A stretch of 57,080 nt of DNA from Brevibacterium sp. 239c (GTDB taxonomy: Bacteria; Actinomycetota; Actinomycetes; Actinomycetales; Brevibacteriaceae). The notes below the pieces were generated by a model. It had not been told where the DNA came from. It ran no database searches and saw nothing but the letters and a program-made list of their open reading frames with translations. Shown here one piece after another: positions 43,280-53,159 of the stretch. How positions within the stretch are numbered: the stretch's first letter is position 1; the number at the start of each line of letters is the position of its first letter. The translations under genes and the position numbers were made by a program. The stretch is from positions 1-57,080 of the forward strand of contig NZ_FXZH01000024.1 of assembly GCF_900169365.1 (NCBI RefSeq), in the 5' to 3' direction.

Positions 43280-45400
43280 ATGCAGCTGGCAACCACCGAC
43301 GCTGAATCATCCCCGAGCTCGGCTCCTAAGCCGAAGAGCTCGGGATTCCGTGCTGATATTCAAGGGCTGAGGGCCTTAGCAGTCGGCATCGTTCTCCTCT
43401 ACCACCTGTGGCCGAATCGCTTTGTCGGTGGATTCATCGGCGTCGACGTCTTCTTCGTCATCTCCGGTTTCCTCATCACCAGCCATTTGATCAAGTCTCC
43501 GCCGAAGAACTGGCGAGACGTGACAGACTTCTGGGCGAGACGGATTCGCCGACTTCTGCCGGCTTCCCTGCTCGTACTCCTCTTCGTTGGAGTCTTGACG
43601 TATCTTGTGGCTCCCCAGTCGATCTGGGTCGATACAGGACGGCAGATCTTCTCCGCCGCGATATACGTGGTCAACTGGGACTTCGCGAGCTCCAGCGTCG
43701 ACTACCTTGCGGCTGACAATGCTCCATCTCCGATACAGCACTTCTGGTCGCTGTCTGTCGAAGAGCAGTTCTACTTTGTATGGCCCATAATCATCGGACT
43801 CGCATTCCTGATCGGGATGAAGGCGAAACGCCCCAAACAAGTTGTCGGCTTCACCATTGTCGGCGTCTTCGCTGCTTCGCTCATCTTCTCGATCTGGTTC
43901 ACGATCGTGCAGCCAGCGATGGCCTACTTCATCACTCCGACTCGCATGTGGGAGATGGCGACTGGTGGGCTCGTGGCGGTGTTCGTCAGCTATATTCGTC
44001 CGAAACGGCTCCCGTTCAGCTCACTGATCGGGTGGGTCGGACTGGCAGGGATCGTCGCAGGCACATTCCTCATCCGTGCGGACATGCCGTTCCCCGGCTA
44101 TATCGCTCTTGTTCCAGTAGTCTCCACCGCGCTTGTGATCGTCGCTGATTCTCGCGGCCGATTCTCCGTGCTCCCTCTCTTATCGTTGCGGCCCGCACAG
44201 TTCCTGGGCGACATCTCGTATTCCGTCTATCTATGGCACTGGCCACTTATCGTCCTTGTTCCATATTTGTCCGAGAAGCTGGGCACCACGGAGAACCTTG
44301 GCCGTTTGGATAAGGCCGTAATCATCCTCTTTTCACTCATTGTCGCGTGGGCGTCCACGACGTGGGTAGAGAATCGCTTCCGGAAAACCTCACTCCTGCG
44401 CAGCCCGAGAAGGACTTTTGGCTTCGCGATCGTGGCTATGGCACTCGTCGCCACACTTGGTCTGAGCCAGATGTGGGTCTCGGACCGGATCGTCGCAACG
44501 AACAAGGCCAACCTGCAATCCGCGCTGGCTGACCCCGACTCCTGTCTGGGCGCCGCAGCATTGCTGCCGAGCGCGAAGGACAACCCGAAGTGTGATGACA
44601 CGGATTCCTTGTTGATGGAGCCGGCTGCCGCTAAGAACGACAAATCAAAGGCGTACGCAGACGGGTGCTGGTCGAGCGAACCCTACACGGATCGACCAGA
44701 ATGCACGTATGGCGACGGCGAGAAGCAGGTCGCTCTGGTCGGCAATTCACATGCGGGCCACTGGCTGCCAGCACTGGAGAGACTGGCTGACAAAAACGAT
44801 TGGACCATCACGACCTTCCTGGCCTCGAACTGCAGCATTTCGACCCTTCCGCAGGACCTGGGCACTCCAGAGGGCATCAAAGGTTGTCAGGACTATTCCG
44901 ACTGGGTTGTCGATCGCACCACGTCGGGCGGATTCGACGCTGTGGTTACCTCGGAACGGCAGTCAACACCGTTGGAGGGAATGACTTGGGAAGAAACCGA
45001 GAAGAAGGCTCCAGAAGGACATAAGGAAATACTGGAGCGCTGGACGGACGCCAAACTGGACGTTGTTGTCATCAGAGACATCCCTTATCCGGGAGGAGAC
45101 GATATCCAGGTGCCTGATTGCGTTGCCACGCATGAGGATGAGCTCGAAGAATGCTCTGGAACTCCGAAATCTTGGTACTGGATGGATCCTCTCGCAGAAT
45201 CGGCGAAGGAGGTCGACTCGGAGCATATGTCGATCATCTACCCGGAAGATTGGTTCTGTCCGGATGGTCGATGTGAACCGGTCATCGGGGGAGTTATCAC
45301 CTATTTCGATACTGCTCACATCACGGCCACGTACGCTAAGACCCTTGCACCTCTACTCAACGACAAGCTGCGCCACACTGGGCTGGGCACTTTCGACTGA
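43280..45400 (+). CDS. OatA/OafA-like O-acyltransferase with SGNH domain
   Basis: A 706-residue protein. The N-terminal 380 residues form the acyltransferase-3 membrane domain of about ten helices (FRADIQGLRALAVGIVLLYH with catalytic His, IGVDVFFVISGFLITSHLI, HFWSLSVEEQFYFVWPI). The extracytoplasmic part after residue 430 is an SGNH domain with LVGNSHAGHWLPAL as block I, where Asn replaces the usual Asp of GDSH, and DTAHITATYA as the catalytic Asp-His block. It moves acyl groups across the membrane to the wall polymer or peptidoglycan. ATG 43280 has GGAAG before it. Confidence 0.88.
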   Translation: MQLATTDAESSPSSAPKPKSSGFRADIQGLRALAVGIVLLYHLWPNRFVGGFIGVDVFFVISGFLITSHLIKSPPKNWRDVTDFWARRIRRLLPASLLVLLFVGVLTYLVAPQSIWVDTGRQIFSAAIYVVNWDFASSSVDYLAADNAPSPIQHFWSLSVEEQFYFVWPIIIGLAFLIGMKAKRPKQVVGFTIVGVFAASLIFSIWFTIVQPAMAYFITPTRMWEMATGGLVAVFVSYIRPKRLPFSSLIGWVGLAGIVAGTFLIRADMPFPGYIALVPVVSTALVIVADSRGRFSVLPLLSLRPAQFLGDISYSVYLWHWPLIVLVPYLSEKLGTTENLGRLDKAVIILFSLIVAWASTTWVENRFRKTSLLRSPRRTFGFAIVAMALVATLGLSQMWVSDRIVATNKANLQSALADPDSCLGAAALLPSAKDNPKCDDTDSLLMEPAAAKNDKSKAYADGCWSSEPYTDRPECTYGDGEKQVALVGNSHAGHWLPALERLADKNDWTITTFLASNCSISTLPQDLGTPEGIKGCQDYSDWVVDRTTSGGFDAVVTSERQSTPLEGMTWEETEKKAPEGHKEILERWTDAKLDVVVIRDIPYPGGDDIQVPDCVATHEDELEECSGTPKSWYWMDPLAESAKEVDSEHMSIIYPEDWFCPDGRCEPVIGGVITYFDTAHITATYAKTLAPLLNDKLRHTGLGTFD

Positions 45401-45510
45401 CCGACAAAAGGCTCGAAGATTGACCGATTGAACAGACGACTTCGATACCGTGAAATCAAGGGCCAGCGACTACCGACAGATCACCGACACCTCTGCAAAG
45501 GACTAGGCGA

Positions 45511-48171
45511 GTGACCAATCAGCGAAACGCAACTGACAGGCTAATCAGCAAGGGCCGAGAGCTGGTGAAACCCGTGATTCACGGCATCGCTCGTCGTGCT
45601 CTCCCCACAGTTGAACGGGCGTCGGGAACGAGATATGTGCGAGAGCGCAATGCCACCAGTGGCAAAGGAAAAGCACAACCCGTCGGCAGCGCAAAGAAGA
45701 TCTCAGCAGACACAGCGCGTTCCTACCGGGATCTGGCGACGGCACTCAAAGGTCATACGGCTGCGGACGTCGATGGGTGGACTGTCGCACCGACCAAGAA
45801 GGAAACCGAAGCTAAACTGCGGGAGCTCCAACGGATGCAAGCGGGCTCGACACTGGCCGAATCGTTGATCAGTGGCTCGTCACTAGAGACCTCGATGGTC
45901 GAGTCCGGTCGAGCCCTGATTGATGCGGGACACCATGGAGGGGTCGTGTCCATCGGTTTGAATCTGCGGGGCCGTACTGAGCACAGTCAGATCGGTCGAA
46001 CACTGTTGGGCATGTCATACCACCGTGCATCAGACCCCTCAGCTGCGTGGGCAGAGTTCGAGCGTGTGAACGAACGAGAACTAATTACTGCAGCTGCCGT
46101 GGAGTACTATCCGACTGCCATCGACACACTCGGAGCTGAAGCACTGCCGCTCATCGAGCGTTCGAATCACAGCGGCGATACTGAACAGTGGAGTTCCAAG
46201 GCTGTCCTGCGTACCGCCGAATCTGCGTTCTGCATCGACGCCTTCGACCACGTTCGGACCCTCGTCGAAGACCGTCTCTCGTGGGGCGCCGACAAATTGG
46301 ACGCCGCCATTCACTACGAGCTCACACGTATGCGTGACTGGCTCCCAGGCGGAACGCATCTGGAACCACTTCCGACGACCGCAGGAAAGCGAAACTTCGG
46401 TGTGCTCAGCTATGACCAGCCAGGAATCCGCTCACGCAACATCGGTGACTATATCCAGACGGTCGCCTCAATTGGACACCTGCTGAGATATGAGAACCTC
46501 AGTTTCACAGGTGACAGCGGTCTTACTCAACTGTTCGCGAAGCTGCGAGAAACGGTCAAAGCAGAGAGAAAATACTCGGGCCCTGAGGCTGAACTCAATC
46601 TGGTCGAGGTCTACCGTGATGGCAACGTCTACCAAGACATCCCGGAAGACACTTGGTACATCGCCTTCGGGTGGTACATGCATGACATCTTCGGCAAGTC
46701 CTTCAACATCCCGTTCCACCCAAATCTCCGTCCCATCCTGTTGTCGGTCTTTGTCCGATATCCCGAGATGCTCACGCCCGATGCCATCGCGTACCTGAAG
46801 AAATACGGACCGGTCGGGTGCCGTGACTGGCAGTCGGTAGCGCTATTGCGTGCCGTTGGGGTTCCCGCCTTCTTCTCAGGTTGCCTGACCACGACCGTTG
46901 ACACTCTCTTTCCAGCCCCACACCCCGACCTGCGATCAGGAACACTGCTCGTTGACTGGATGAAGGGCGGCAAAGGACCGAAGAAGAAGCAGACTGTCAC
47001 AGCGATCCGCGACAAGTCGTTCCCCGAAAACCTCGAACTAGCGCGAAGCTGGGTAGGCGACTATGCGTACAAATACTCGCGCGTGTTGACTTCCCGCCTG
47101 CACGCCAACCTCCCCGCGCGATCAGTGGGCGCCGAGGTGCAGTTCGAGCCCAAGAACAAATCAGACTCCCGGTTCGGGGGCCTCTACGGAATCAACGACG
47201 CCGAATTCGACTCGATTCGCACCGGAATCCTCGACAAACTTGCCGTAATCATCCCGCTCATCGCCTCGGGGGCCTCGGAGGACACGATCTACGCCAAATG
47301 GATCGAAATCACAGAAGCCGATATGGCCGTCGCAGATAAATACTTGGCCACGGCGCATCTGCCAGACGTCGCAAACACGGAAATTGCCTCGGCAGTCGAT
47401 AAGGTCGAGTGTCCCACGCCGACGAGCGGAACGACAGATGTCTATGTTTCCGTGAATAGCGGTGAGAGCCACCTCGTCGGTGCGCTTGTCTCGTCCATCG
47501 AAGACCATGCCGCCAGCTCCTATCGACTGTGGGTGGCATCTGGCGCTCTTGGCGCGAAACAGGTTGACGCTATCCAGGAGAGACTGACCAACGGCACCAT
47601 CAACGTCCTTGAACCGGTGACGTTTCCAGGCATTCGGGAGTCGGACGACCTGGTCCAGGCTCTATTGCCAGCGATCTTTGCTGATCATGACAGAATCGTC
47701 GTCCTCCCAGCAGCAGGGGAGGTTTCCGCCGATATCACGGAACTGTCAAAGACAGAACTGGGCACGTCCTTCCTCGGCGCGAAGAGGGATGTGAGGAAGA
47801 CCCGGACCAGCGGTCTCACGCTCATGCGGCGGATAGCCAGTGCATTCAAGGAAGATCACAAGGGAGCCCTGGACTTCGTCTTCGCCAGCCACAGTCATCT
47901 CGACAAAGATTTCATTGTCTTTGATCCCCAGGTTGCGGTGCTCAACCTTGCTCGACTCCGTTCCGAAGGCGTCGTGGAGCGTGTCCTCGGACTATTGAAG
48001 ACAGTCGGAATCAACTATGTCGATTCGCTGCAGGTCGCAATACGAGGCTGCTACACGGAACTCGGCACTGAGTGGAACGTACGCGCGCACTGGGAAACAT
48101 CGGACAGCCCGAAGATCGTGAACTGGAGAGGGCAGCTTCGCCATCACGGACATATGGCGCTCGTACCGTGA
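45511..48171 (+). CDS. Polysaccharide pyruvyltransferase fused to a GT8-like domain
   Basis: An 886-residue protein. Residues 1-280 are mostly helical with no clear family. Residues 288-560 form a polysaccharide pyruvyltransferase domain (FGVLSYDQPGIRSRNIGDYI, VGCRDWQSVALLRAVGVPAF, SGCLTTTVDTLFP), which adds pyruvate ketals from PEP. Residues 640-886 follow the GT8 fold order (DVYVSVNSGESHLVGALVSS, FDPQVAVLNLARLRSEG, final RHHGHMALVP), but the DxD place reads VVLPAAGEV, so the metal site seems lost. GTG 45511 start. It suggests pyruvylated polymer. Confidence 0.78.
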   Translation: MTNQRNATDRLISKGRELVKPVIHGIARRALPTVERASGTRYVRERNATSGKGKAQPVGSAKKISADTARSYRDLATALKGHTAADVDGWTVAPTKKETEAKLRELQRMQAGSTLAESLISGSSLETSMVESGRALIDAGHHGGVVSIGLNLRGRTEHSQIGRTLLGMSYHRASDPSAAWAEFERVNERELITAAAVEYYPTAIDTLGAEALPLIERSNHSGDTEQWSSKAVLRTAESAFCIDAFDHVRTLVEDRLSWGADKLDAAIHYELTRMRDWLPGGTHLEPLPTTAGKRNFGVLSYDQPGIRSRNIGDYIQTVASIGHLLRYENLSFTGDSGLTQLFAKLRETVKAERKYSGPEAELNLVEVYRDGNVYQDIPEDTWYIAFGWYMHDIFGKSFNIPFHPNLRPILLSVFVRYPEMLTPDAIAYLKKYGPVGCRDWQSVALLRAVGVPAFFSGCLTTTVDTLFPAPHPDLRSGTLLVDWMKGGKGPKKKQTVTAIRDKSFPENLELARSWVGDYAYKYSRVLTSRLHANLPARSVGAEVQFEPKNKSDSRFGGLYGINDAEFDSIRTGILDKLAVIIPLIASGASEDTIYAKWIEITEADMAVADKYLATAHLPDVANTEIASAVDKVECPTPTSGTTDVYVSVNSGESHLVGALVSSIEDHAASSYRLWVASGALGAKQVDAIQERLTNGTINVLEPVTFPGIRESDDLVQALLPAIFADHDRIVVLPAAGEVSADITELSKTELGTSFLGAKRDVRKTRTSGLTLMRRIASAFKEDHKGALDFVFASHSHLDKDFIVFDPQVAVLNLARLRSEGVVERVLGLLKTVGINYVDSLQVAIRGCYTELGTEWNVRAHWETSDSPKIVNWRGQLRHHGHMALVP

Positions 48172-48223
48172 AACCAGCCATGCTCGGAAAACACCTCGGC
48201 GGGATTGAGGAAGGACACCAACG

Positions 48224-50119
48224 TTGAAACCCATTTCTCGATTGCTGCGCAAGGACGTTGACCACGATCACTTTGCGATTGGTCCTGTGGCGGGGTTCGA
48301 CACCGATGCGCTACATGTCTACAACGCCATCTGGGGTATTCCCGATTCGATCGGGGGAATGACAACCGCTGCGTTGCGTCGAATCCGCAGTTTTCAGAAA
48401 TACGGCAGTCCTCTGTCGCAGACGCTGCTGACATTCAGTCCGAGAATGGACGTGGACGCGACGCGGACCCGGCTCATCTCCGAAGGACGGATGGATGAAT
48501 CCGTCGAGTTGGTGAACATCTGGCAGGACTTGAGAGGCAGATCTGACGTCGAACTCGCCGCGTTGGGTGGAAAGACGCCGACGGATCCCGTGCCCGAAGT
48601 CGACGGGGAAGTCGAGAGCATCACCGAGTTCTACGATGTCTTTCGCAATTCGAGTTCTACGGGAGTCGTTCGTCGCAATTATCTGCGTCCCGACAACACT
48701 CTGCTGCTCACTGATGTTCACGATCCGAAGCTCGGGCGCCGTTTCGTCCTCTATTCGGCAGGCGGCAATCCGATCGCCGAATGGAATCGCCCCCGAGACT
48801 TTTACAATGCCTGGATCACGGCGACGATCACGGAAGAGCCCTCAGTCCTCATCGTCGATGACAAGAAGATCAGCGAATTCATCCATGAAATCACTGAGAG
48901 AACATTTGCTCTCATCCTCTTCTTGCACGGAACCCATCTTCGTCACCCCTGGAATGGTGCTCACGGAGAGTTCCTTCCTCGCAGAGTTGAGACAATGCGC
49001 AATTTCGACCGGTTCGATGCGGTCGGTGTGCAGACCAAGCAACAAGCCGATGCGATAGCTGCGAAGGGTATCTCCGGAGCCAATATCAAGCTGCTCACCG
49101 GAGAATTGCCGGTGGGGTCAGTGCAGGACGAGGCCCAAGCTGACCGCTCGACGAACAATGCTGTGATGATCGCCAACCTGATTCCGCTCAAACGTGTGGA
49201 TCATGCGATACGTGTAGTGTCGTTGCTGAAGGGCAGGGGAGTGGACGTGTCCCTGACCGTGCTGGGAGAAGGTACCGAGCGTGAGAAGCTTGAACACCTG
49301 ATTGCGGACCTCGGCGTCGAAGATCGGGTTCGGCTTCCGGGGTATGTCAATGATGTACCAGCACGCCTCCAGTCTGCATCCTTCTCGATGCTGACAAGTA
49401 CCAGCGAAGGCCTGCCCCTGGCGATGATGGAGTCGATGGGTGCTGGTTGCGTCCCCATTGTCTACGACATCACCTATGGGCCCAGAGATCTGGTGATTCA
49501 GGGCCAGAACGGCTTCATCACGCCACTAGGTGACATCGAAGCGTTGGCCACTCAGATTGAGGAGTTCGTGGGCCTCGGATCGGAGCGAGTAACCACGATG
49601 CGGGAGGCCGCAAAAGAGACTGTCAAACAATATCTTCCAGAGGCCGGCTACCGGCGCTGGAAAACAGTCTTGGAAGGCCTGAGCCCTGTATTGCTTCCGA
49701 ACGTCGACCCGCGAGAAAGCGGTCAAGCGATCAGTGCGAAGAGCTTGAGGGTCGCACCCACTGTTGATGGAGCACGAATCGAGCTGGAGCTCAGTCAGAC
49801 TCACGAATCGATTGCGGCCTCCCTGCAGCTGGTTCTCGCCGCACGAAAGAAGAACACATACTTTCTATGCACCGATCCGTCGATCAAGCGTCGGCCTTTC
49901 GGCCGCGGCGCGATCATTACCTTCGACATTGACGAAGGCAAGTTCTCCGAATCGAAGGACGAGACCTTCGACGTCTACCTCCGGCGACCACATGATCCGT
50001 GGAATGGGAAACGCAGAATTCGTCCTTTAAAGAGCTACACGGCGGAAAGCACCGGCCGACGAGAGTGGTATTCGACAAGACTCGGCAACCTGTCCGTTCG
50101 TCGACTGGCAATGGTCTGA
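48224..50119 (+). CDS. TagE-like GT4 glycosyltransferase
   Basis: A 631-residue retaining glycosyltransferase resembling poly(glycerol-phosphate) alpha-glucosyltransferases. The N-terminal 300 residues include WGIPDSIGGMTTAALRRIRS and LFLHGTHLRHPWNGAHGEFL. The GT4 catalytic core follows: VMIANLIPLKRVDHAIRVVS, LTVLGEGTEREKLEHLIADL, STSEGLPLAMMESMGAGCVP (the EX7E region). A beta-rich tail of about 130 residues ends the chain. TTG 48224 has GGAAGGA nine bases upstream. It likely glycosylates the teichoic-acid chain. An IS630 element sits five bases after its stop. Confidence 0.85.
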   Translation: MKPISRLLRKDVDHDHFAIGPVAGFDTDALHVYNAIWGIPDSIGGMTTAALRRIRSFQKYGSPLSQTLLTFSPRMDVDATRTRLISEGRMDESVELVNIWQDLRGRSDVELAALGGKTPTDPVPEVDGEVESITEFYDVFRNSSSTGVVRRNYLRPDNTLLLTDVHDPKLGRRFVLYSAGGNPIAEWNRPRDFYNAWITATITEEPSVLIVDDKKISEFIHEITERTFALILFLHGTHLRHPWNGAHGEFLPRRVETMRNFDRFDAVGVQTKQQADAIAAKGISGANIKLLTGELPVGSVQDEAQADRSTNNAVMIANLIPLKRVDHAIRVVSLLKGRGVDVSLTVLGEGTEREKLEHLIADLGVEDRVRLPGYVNDVPARLQSASFSMLTSTSEGLPLAMMESMGAGCVPIVYDITYGPRDLVIQGQNGFITPLGDIEALATQIEEFVGLGSERVTTMREAAKETVKQYLPEAGYRRWKTVLEGLSPVLLPNVDPRESGQAISAKSLRVAPTVDGARIELELSQTHESIAASLQLVLAARKKNTYFLCTDPSIKRRPFGRGAIITFDIDEGKFSESKDETFDVYLRRPHDPWNGKRRIRPLKSYTAESTGRREWYSTRLGNLSVRRLAMV

Positions 50120-50121
50120 AC

Positions 50122-51195
50122 CTAGTGTCGCGTTTCTGAAGTTGTTTTAGGTTTCGCTTTCGCGAGGACCTGTTCTGGTGTCTTTGTCCACACGAACGGG
50201 TGCTTACGCTTGTTCCACCCATTGATGAACTCCCGGATCTTCTTGTTGAGATTCTTCACTGGCGTGAACACGCCCCGTTTGATCGCTTGGCGATCAATGA
50301 TTCCGAACCACACCTCTACGAGGTTCAACCAGGACCCCGACGTTGGGGTGAAGTGGACATGAAACCGGGGATGAGTCTCCAGCCAGTCCCGGACCTCGGC
50401 TGTCTTGTGAGCCGCATAGTTGTCCATAACCAAATGCAGCTCTTGGTCCGGATACGCGCGATCGATCTGACGCAGAAACGATAAGAACTCCTGACGCCGA
50501 TGACGAGGCTTCACGGCCCCGGTGACCTGGCCTGTGGCGACGTCCAAAGCCGCGAACAGTGTTGATGTTCCGTGCCGGTGGTAGTCATGGGTGCGTTTCT
50601 CGGCATCGCCCATGCGCATCGGCAGCAATGGTGCGGTGCGATCCAGAGCTTGGATTTGGGATTTTTCATCGACACTGAGTACCACGGCGTTCTCCGGTGG
50701 TGACAGGTAGAGGCCGATGACATCGGTGACATTCGCTTCCAGCTCGGGGTCGGTGGAGAACTTGAACGTTTCTGCCTTCCATGGCTGGATCCCATACTCA
50801 CGCCACGCTCGGGCCACAGTCGCATTGCCGACTTTCAGATGCTTGCCCAGCAGGCGCGAGGACCAATGTGTGACACCGTACTTCTTCGGTGGCGGGACCA
50901 GCGTGGTGGTGACGATGTCGAAGTGGTCGAGTTGTTTCGGCCGGCCCGAGCGTGGATCATCACCGAGTCCGGCGATGCCTGACTCGGCGTAGCGTGTCCG
51001 CCATTTCAGCACGGTCACCACTGACGAGCCCGCCAGTTCAGCGATGCGTGTGTTCGCGAGGCCGTCGGCGGCCAGCAGCACGATCCGTGCTCGCCTTGCC
51101 AGGCCGGCCTTGATCGTTGACGCTCGTACCCATTCACGCAGGATAGGTTCTTCGTCTTCGAACAGGACCAGTGCTGGAGCGCGAGAATTCGCCAT
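50122..51195 (-). CDS. IS630-family transposase
   Basis: A 357-residue DDE transposase. An N-terminal winged-HTH part (RARIVLLAADGLANTRIAEL, VVTVLKWRTRYAESG) is followed by the catalytic core: VVLSVDEKSQIQALDR (first Asp-Glu), LHLVMDNYAAHKTAEV (second Asp) and WLNLVEVWFGIIDRQ (Glu). Length and motifs are complete, so it is probably active. ATG 51195 is preferred to the frame opening at 51213. The last sense codon is the first triplet of the element, and the stop TAG is made of the duplicated TA plus one flanking base. Confidence 0.92.
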   Translation of the reverse strand: MANSRAPALVLFEDEEPILREWVRASTIKAGLARRARIVLLAADGLANTRIAELAGSSVVTVLKWRTRYAESGIAGLGDDPRSGRPKQLDHFDIVTTTLVPPPKKYGVTHWSSRLLGKHLKVGNATVARAWREYGIQPWKAETFKFSTDPELEANVTDVIGLYLSPPENAVVLSVDEKSQIQALDRTAPLLPMRMGDAEKRTHDYHRHGTSTLFAALDVATGQVTGAVKPRHRRQEFLSFLRQIDRAYPDQELHLVMDNYAAHKTAEVRDWLETHPRFHVHFTPTSGSWLNLVEVWFGIIDRQAIKRGVFTPVKNLNKKIREFINGWNKRKHPFVWTKTPEQVLAKAKPKTTSETRH

Positions 51196-51245
51196 AACCC
51201 AATTCCCAAACAACTAACCATTCAGGAATTAACGACACGCGACAC
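50125..51245. mobile_element. IS630-family insertion sequence, complete
   Basis: An 1121-bp element with terminal inverted repeats GTGTCGCGT (left) and ACGCGACAC (right), flanked by duplicated TA at 50123-50124 and 51246-51247, as IS630 elements produce. It carries one intact transposase gene on the minus strand. It has landed in the very short gap between two converging polymer genes, breaking neither. Confidence 0.9.
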
Positions 51246-51257
51246 TAGCTGACGAGA

Positions 51258-52538
51258 TTATTCGTCGCTCGCCTCGGCGTTGGTGCTCTCGAAATGATAT
51301 TTCTTCATTTCAGACGTCCTGTTGGCGATGAGCGTGCTGATGGCCTCCGTGAACAATACGGTCGACGTACCCTTTGTTCCCTCGCCGAAATAGTGGCGGC
51401 GCAGTTCCTGGCGTGCCTCGGCCGCTGAGTCGTTCGTCAGCATGTCGCGCAGCAGCTCATCTGCCTGTCCCACTGTCGAACCGTCGATGATGGGTGTCGC
51501 ACGGCTGATTGGTGCCTCATCGTTGAGCTTGGCCATGTCGTCGCGACGATCTGTCAGAACCAGTGGCTTCTCCGGATGCAGATAGAGGTAGTCGAGTCCG
51601 ACACTGGAGATGTCGGTGACGAGAAGATCGACCGTGTCGAACATTGCGAGGATGTCGCCCTCCATCAGAATCTGGTGCTGCAGGGACTCGTCTGCAATAG
51701 ACGCGTTGGCGCTGGCGATGAGTTCAAGGATCCGCGCGTTCGCCACCGCCATGGCGGGATCGCTGGAGGCGGCTACGCGTGGGTGCGGTTTGTAGATCAC
51801 ACGTGAACCCTTGATTCCCAACGCGGCCTCAACAATCTGGGGACCGAAGAGATCGACGGATGTGTAGTTGTTCGCATCGTTCTCTCCTTCCCAGGTCGGC
51901 GCGTACATGATTGTTGTCGCTGACGAAGTCTCCAGCTCTGGGACCCTGTCGATGTCCAACTGAGGTCTACCGACTTTGACGAGTGCAGACTCATCGAAGT
52001 CGACCAGGGATTTGCGATGGCGGTTGATTGCCGCATCACCGGCGACAAAGACTTTGTCATACGATTTCGCCTGGTTAGAAACCATGCTCAGCTTGTCGGA
52101 CTCGCCATGATTGACATGAACATGGACCATCGGTGCGAAGCCAAGAGACTGGAAGTTCGTCATGCCGTTGTTCACGTACAGAGCGAGTTTGAAGTCGTTG
52201 GCGTGGTAGAAGGTGTGGAGTGGATCGAACCTGCGTTTGAGGGCCATGGGCAAGCGCGTGATCTCACGGGCTTGAAGCAGTGCCGATGGTTTTCGGAAGA
52301 CGAGAACTACACGGTGTTTCCGGTGAAGTTCCTCGAGTACGGGGATCCACTGACTGAGTTGGTAGAACTTGGGTTTGCGATCACCAAAGTAGACGACAAC
52401 GTCAGCTTTGACGTAGCTTCCGTCATACTCGTCTTCAAGTTGCTGCCAGCGCTCGGTGCCCCTGATCCACTTGCTGGTGTTCTTCCATGCACGCGACCGC
52501 ACAGCTTTCAGAGCAGTCGTACGAACCAGGTTTTTCAC
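51258..52538 (-). CDS. TagB-like CDP-glycerol glycerophosphotransferase
   Basis: A 426-residue Glyphos_transf protein: LALYVNNGMTNFQSLGFAPM, HVHVNHGESDKLSMVSNQAK, VGRPQLDIDRVPELE, MYAPTWEGENDANNY and VDLLVTDISSVGLDYLYLHP. It resembles the protein at 39556 in motif order and length. GTG 52538 is chosen because GAAAGG lies six bases upstream; the open frame extends to 52586. It converges with the TagE-like gene; before the IS630 insertion the two stops were only about 15 bases apart. Expected to add a polyol phosphate to a priming unit or the chain at the inner membrane face. Confidence 0.84.
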   Translation of the reverse strand: MKNLVRTTALKAVRSRAWKNTSKWIRGTERWQQLEDEYDGSYVKADVVVYFGDRKPKFYQLSQWIPVLEELHRKHRVVLVFRKPSALLQAREITRLPMALKRRFDPLHTFYHANDFKLALYVNNGMTNFQSLGFAPMVHVHVNHGESDKLSMVSNQAKSYDKVFVAGDAAINRHRKSLVDFDESALVKVGRPQLDIDRVPELETSSATTIMYAPTWEGENDANNYTSVDLFGPQIVEAALGIKGSRVIYKPHPRVAASSDPAMAVANARILELIASANASIADESLQHQILMEGDILAMFDTVDLLVTDISSVGLDYLYLHPEKPLVLTDRRDDMAKLNDEAPISRATPIIDGSTVGQADELLRDMLTNDSAAEARQELRRHYFGEGTKGTSTVLFTEAISTLIANRTSEMKKYHFESTNAEASDE

Positions 52539-53159
52539 AGTGGACCTTTCAGAAAATCGATTCGGCCTTCCACGCGGCCCTGGCACATGATGCCATCACT
52601 CATGCTACGGGCAAAAGGTGCCCGCAGGCCTCAGTGGCAACGACCACCGCAGACGAAAAATTGTACAGGTCGAACCCGACGGAGGATGTGGGCTACTTAC
52701 GTGGGAAAATGACGAATGAAGCACACTATCGTCGATATTTCAGACTTTGAGACTGACAACGACAGCGCCCTCGCGCACGGATTCCTTCTCAGATCGACAC
52801 CACCACCTCCTCAAGCGACTTAAAAGTTCACGCGTTCTAAGCGCTGAGGTAGGGAACTGCGGCCACCGGTGACGTCTCACGCCAGGAAAAGCACCACTAA
52901 GGTGCCACTAGTGGTGAGTACGGAGTCTGTGGATTGCTCAAGACATAAAGTTCCAAGGTGGAAGCATGTACTGGTCTGAGGCCGCTAGTAGTAGAAGCAT
53001 AGATCTGAGTAGAAATTCACGTGAAATTTGGGCTGACCACACTTGTAGGTTCCAACGGACTGGTAGCGTCGACCAACGTCTCGATCCTGTTATGCTGTCT
53101 GAATTACGAAACGATGAACTACGCGCATCGAATGCTTGATGCGGACGGCAAGGGGTATT
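52539..53159. other. Divergent intergenic region without genes
   Basis: About 620 bases between the TagB-like gene and the plus-strand polymerase gene. No convincing coding frame, RNA gene or long repeat is seen. Small palindromes exist: CCACTAGTGG (about 52904) and TTCACGTGAA (about 53016). It probably holds promoters for both sides. Its length is unusual in this tightly packed locus. Confidence 0.5.
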
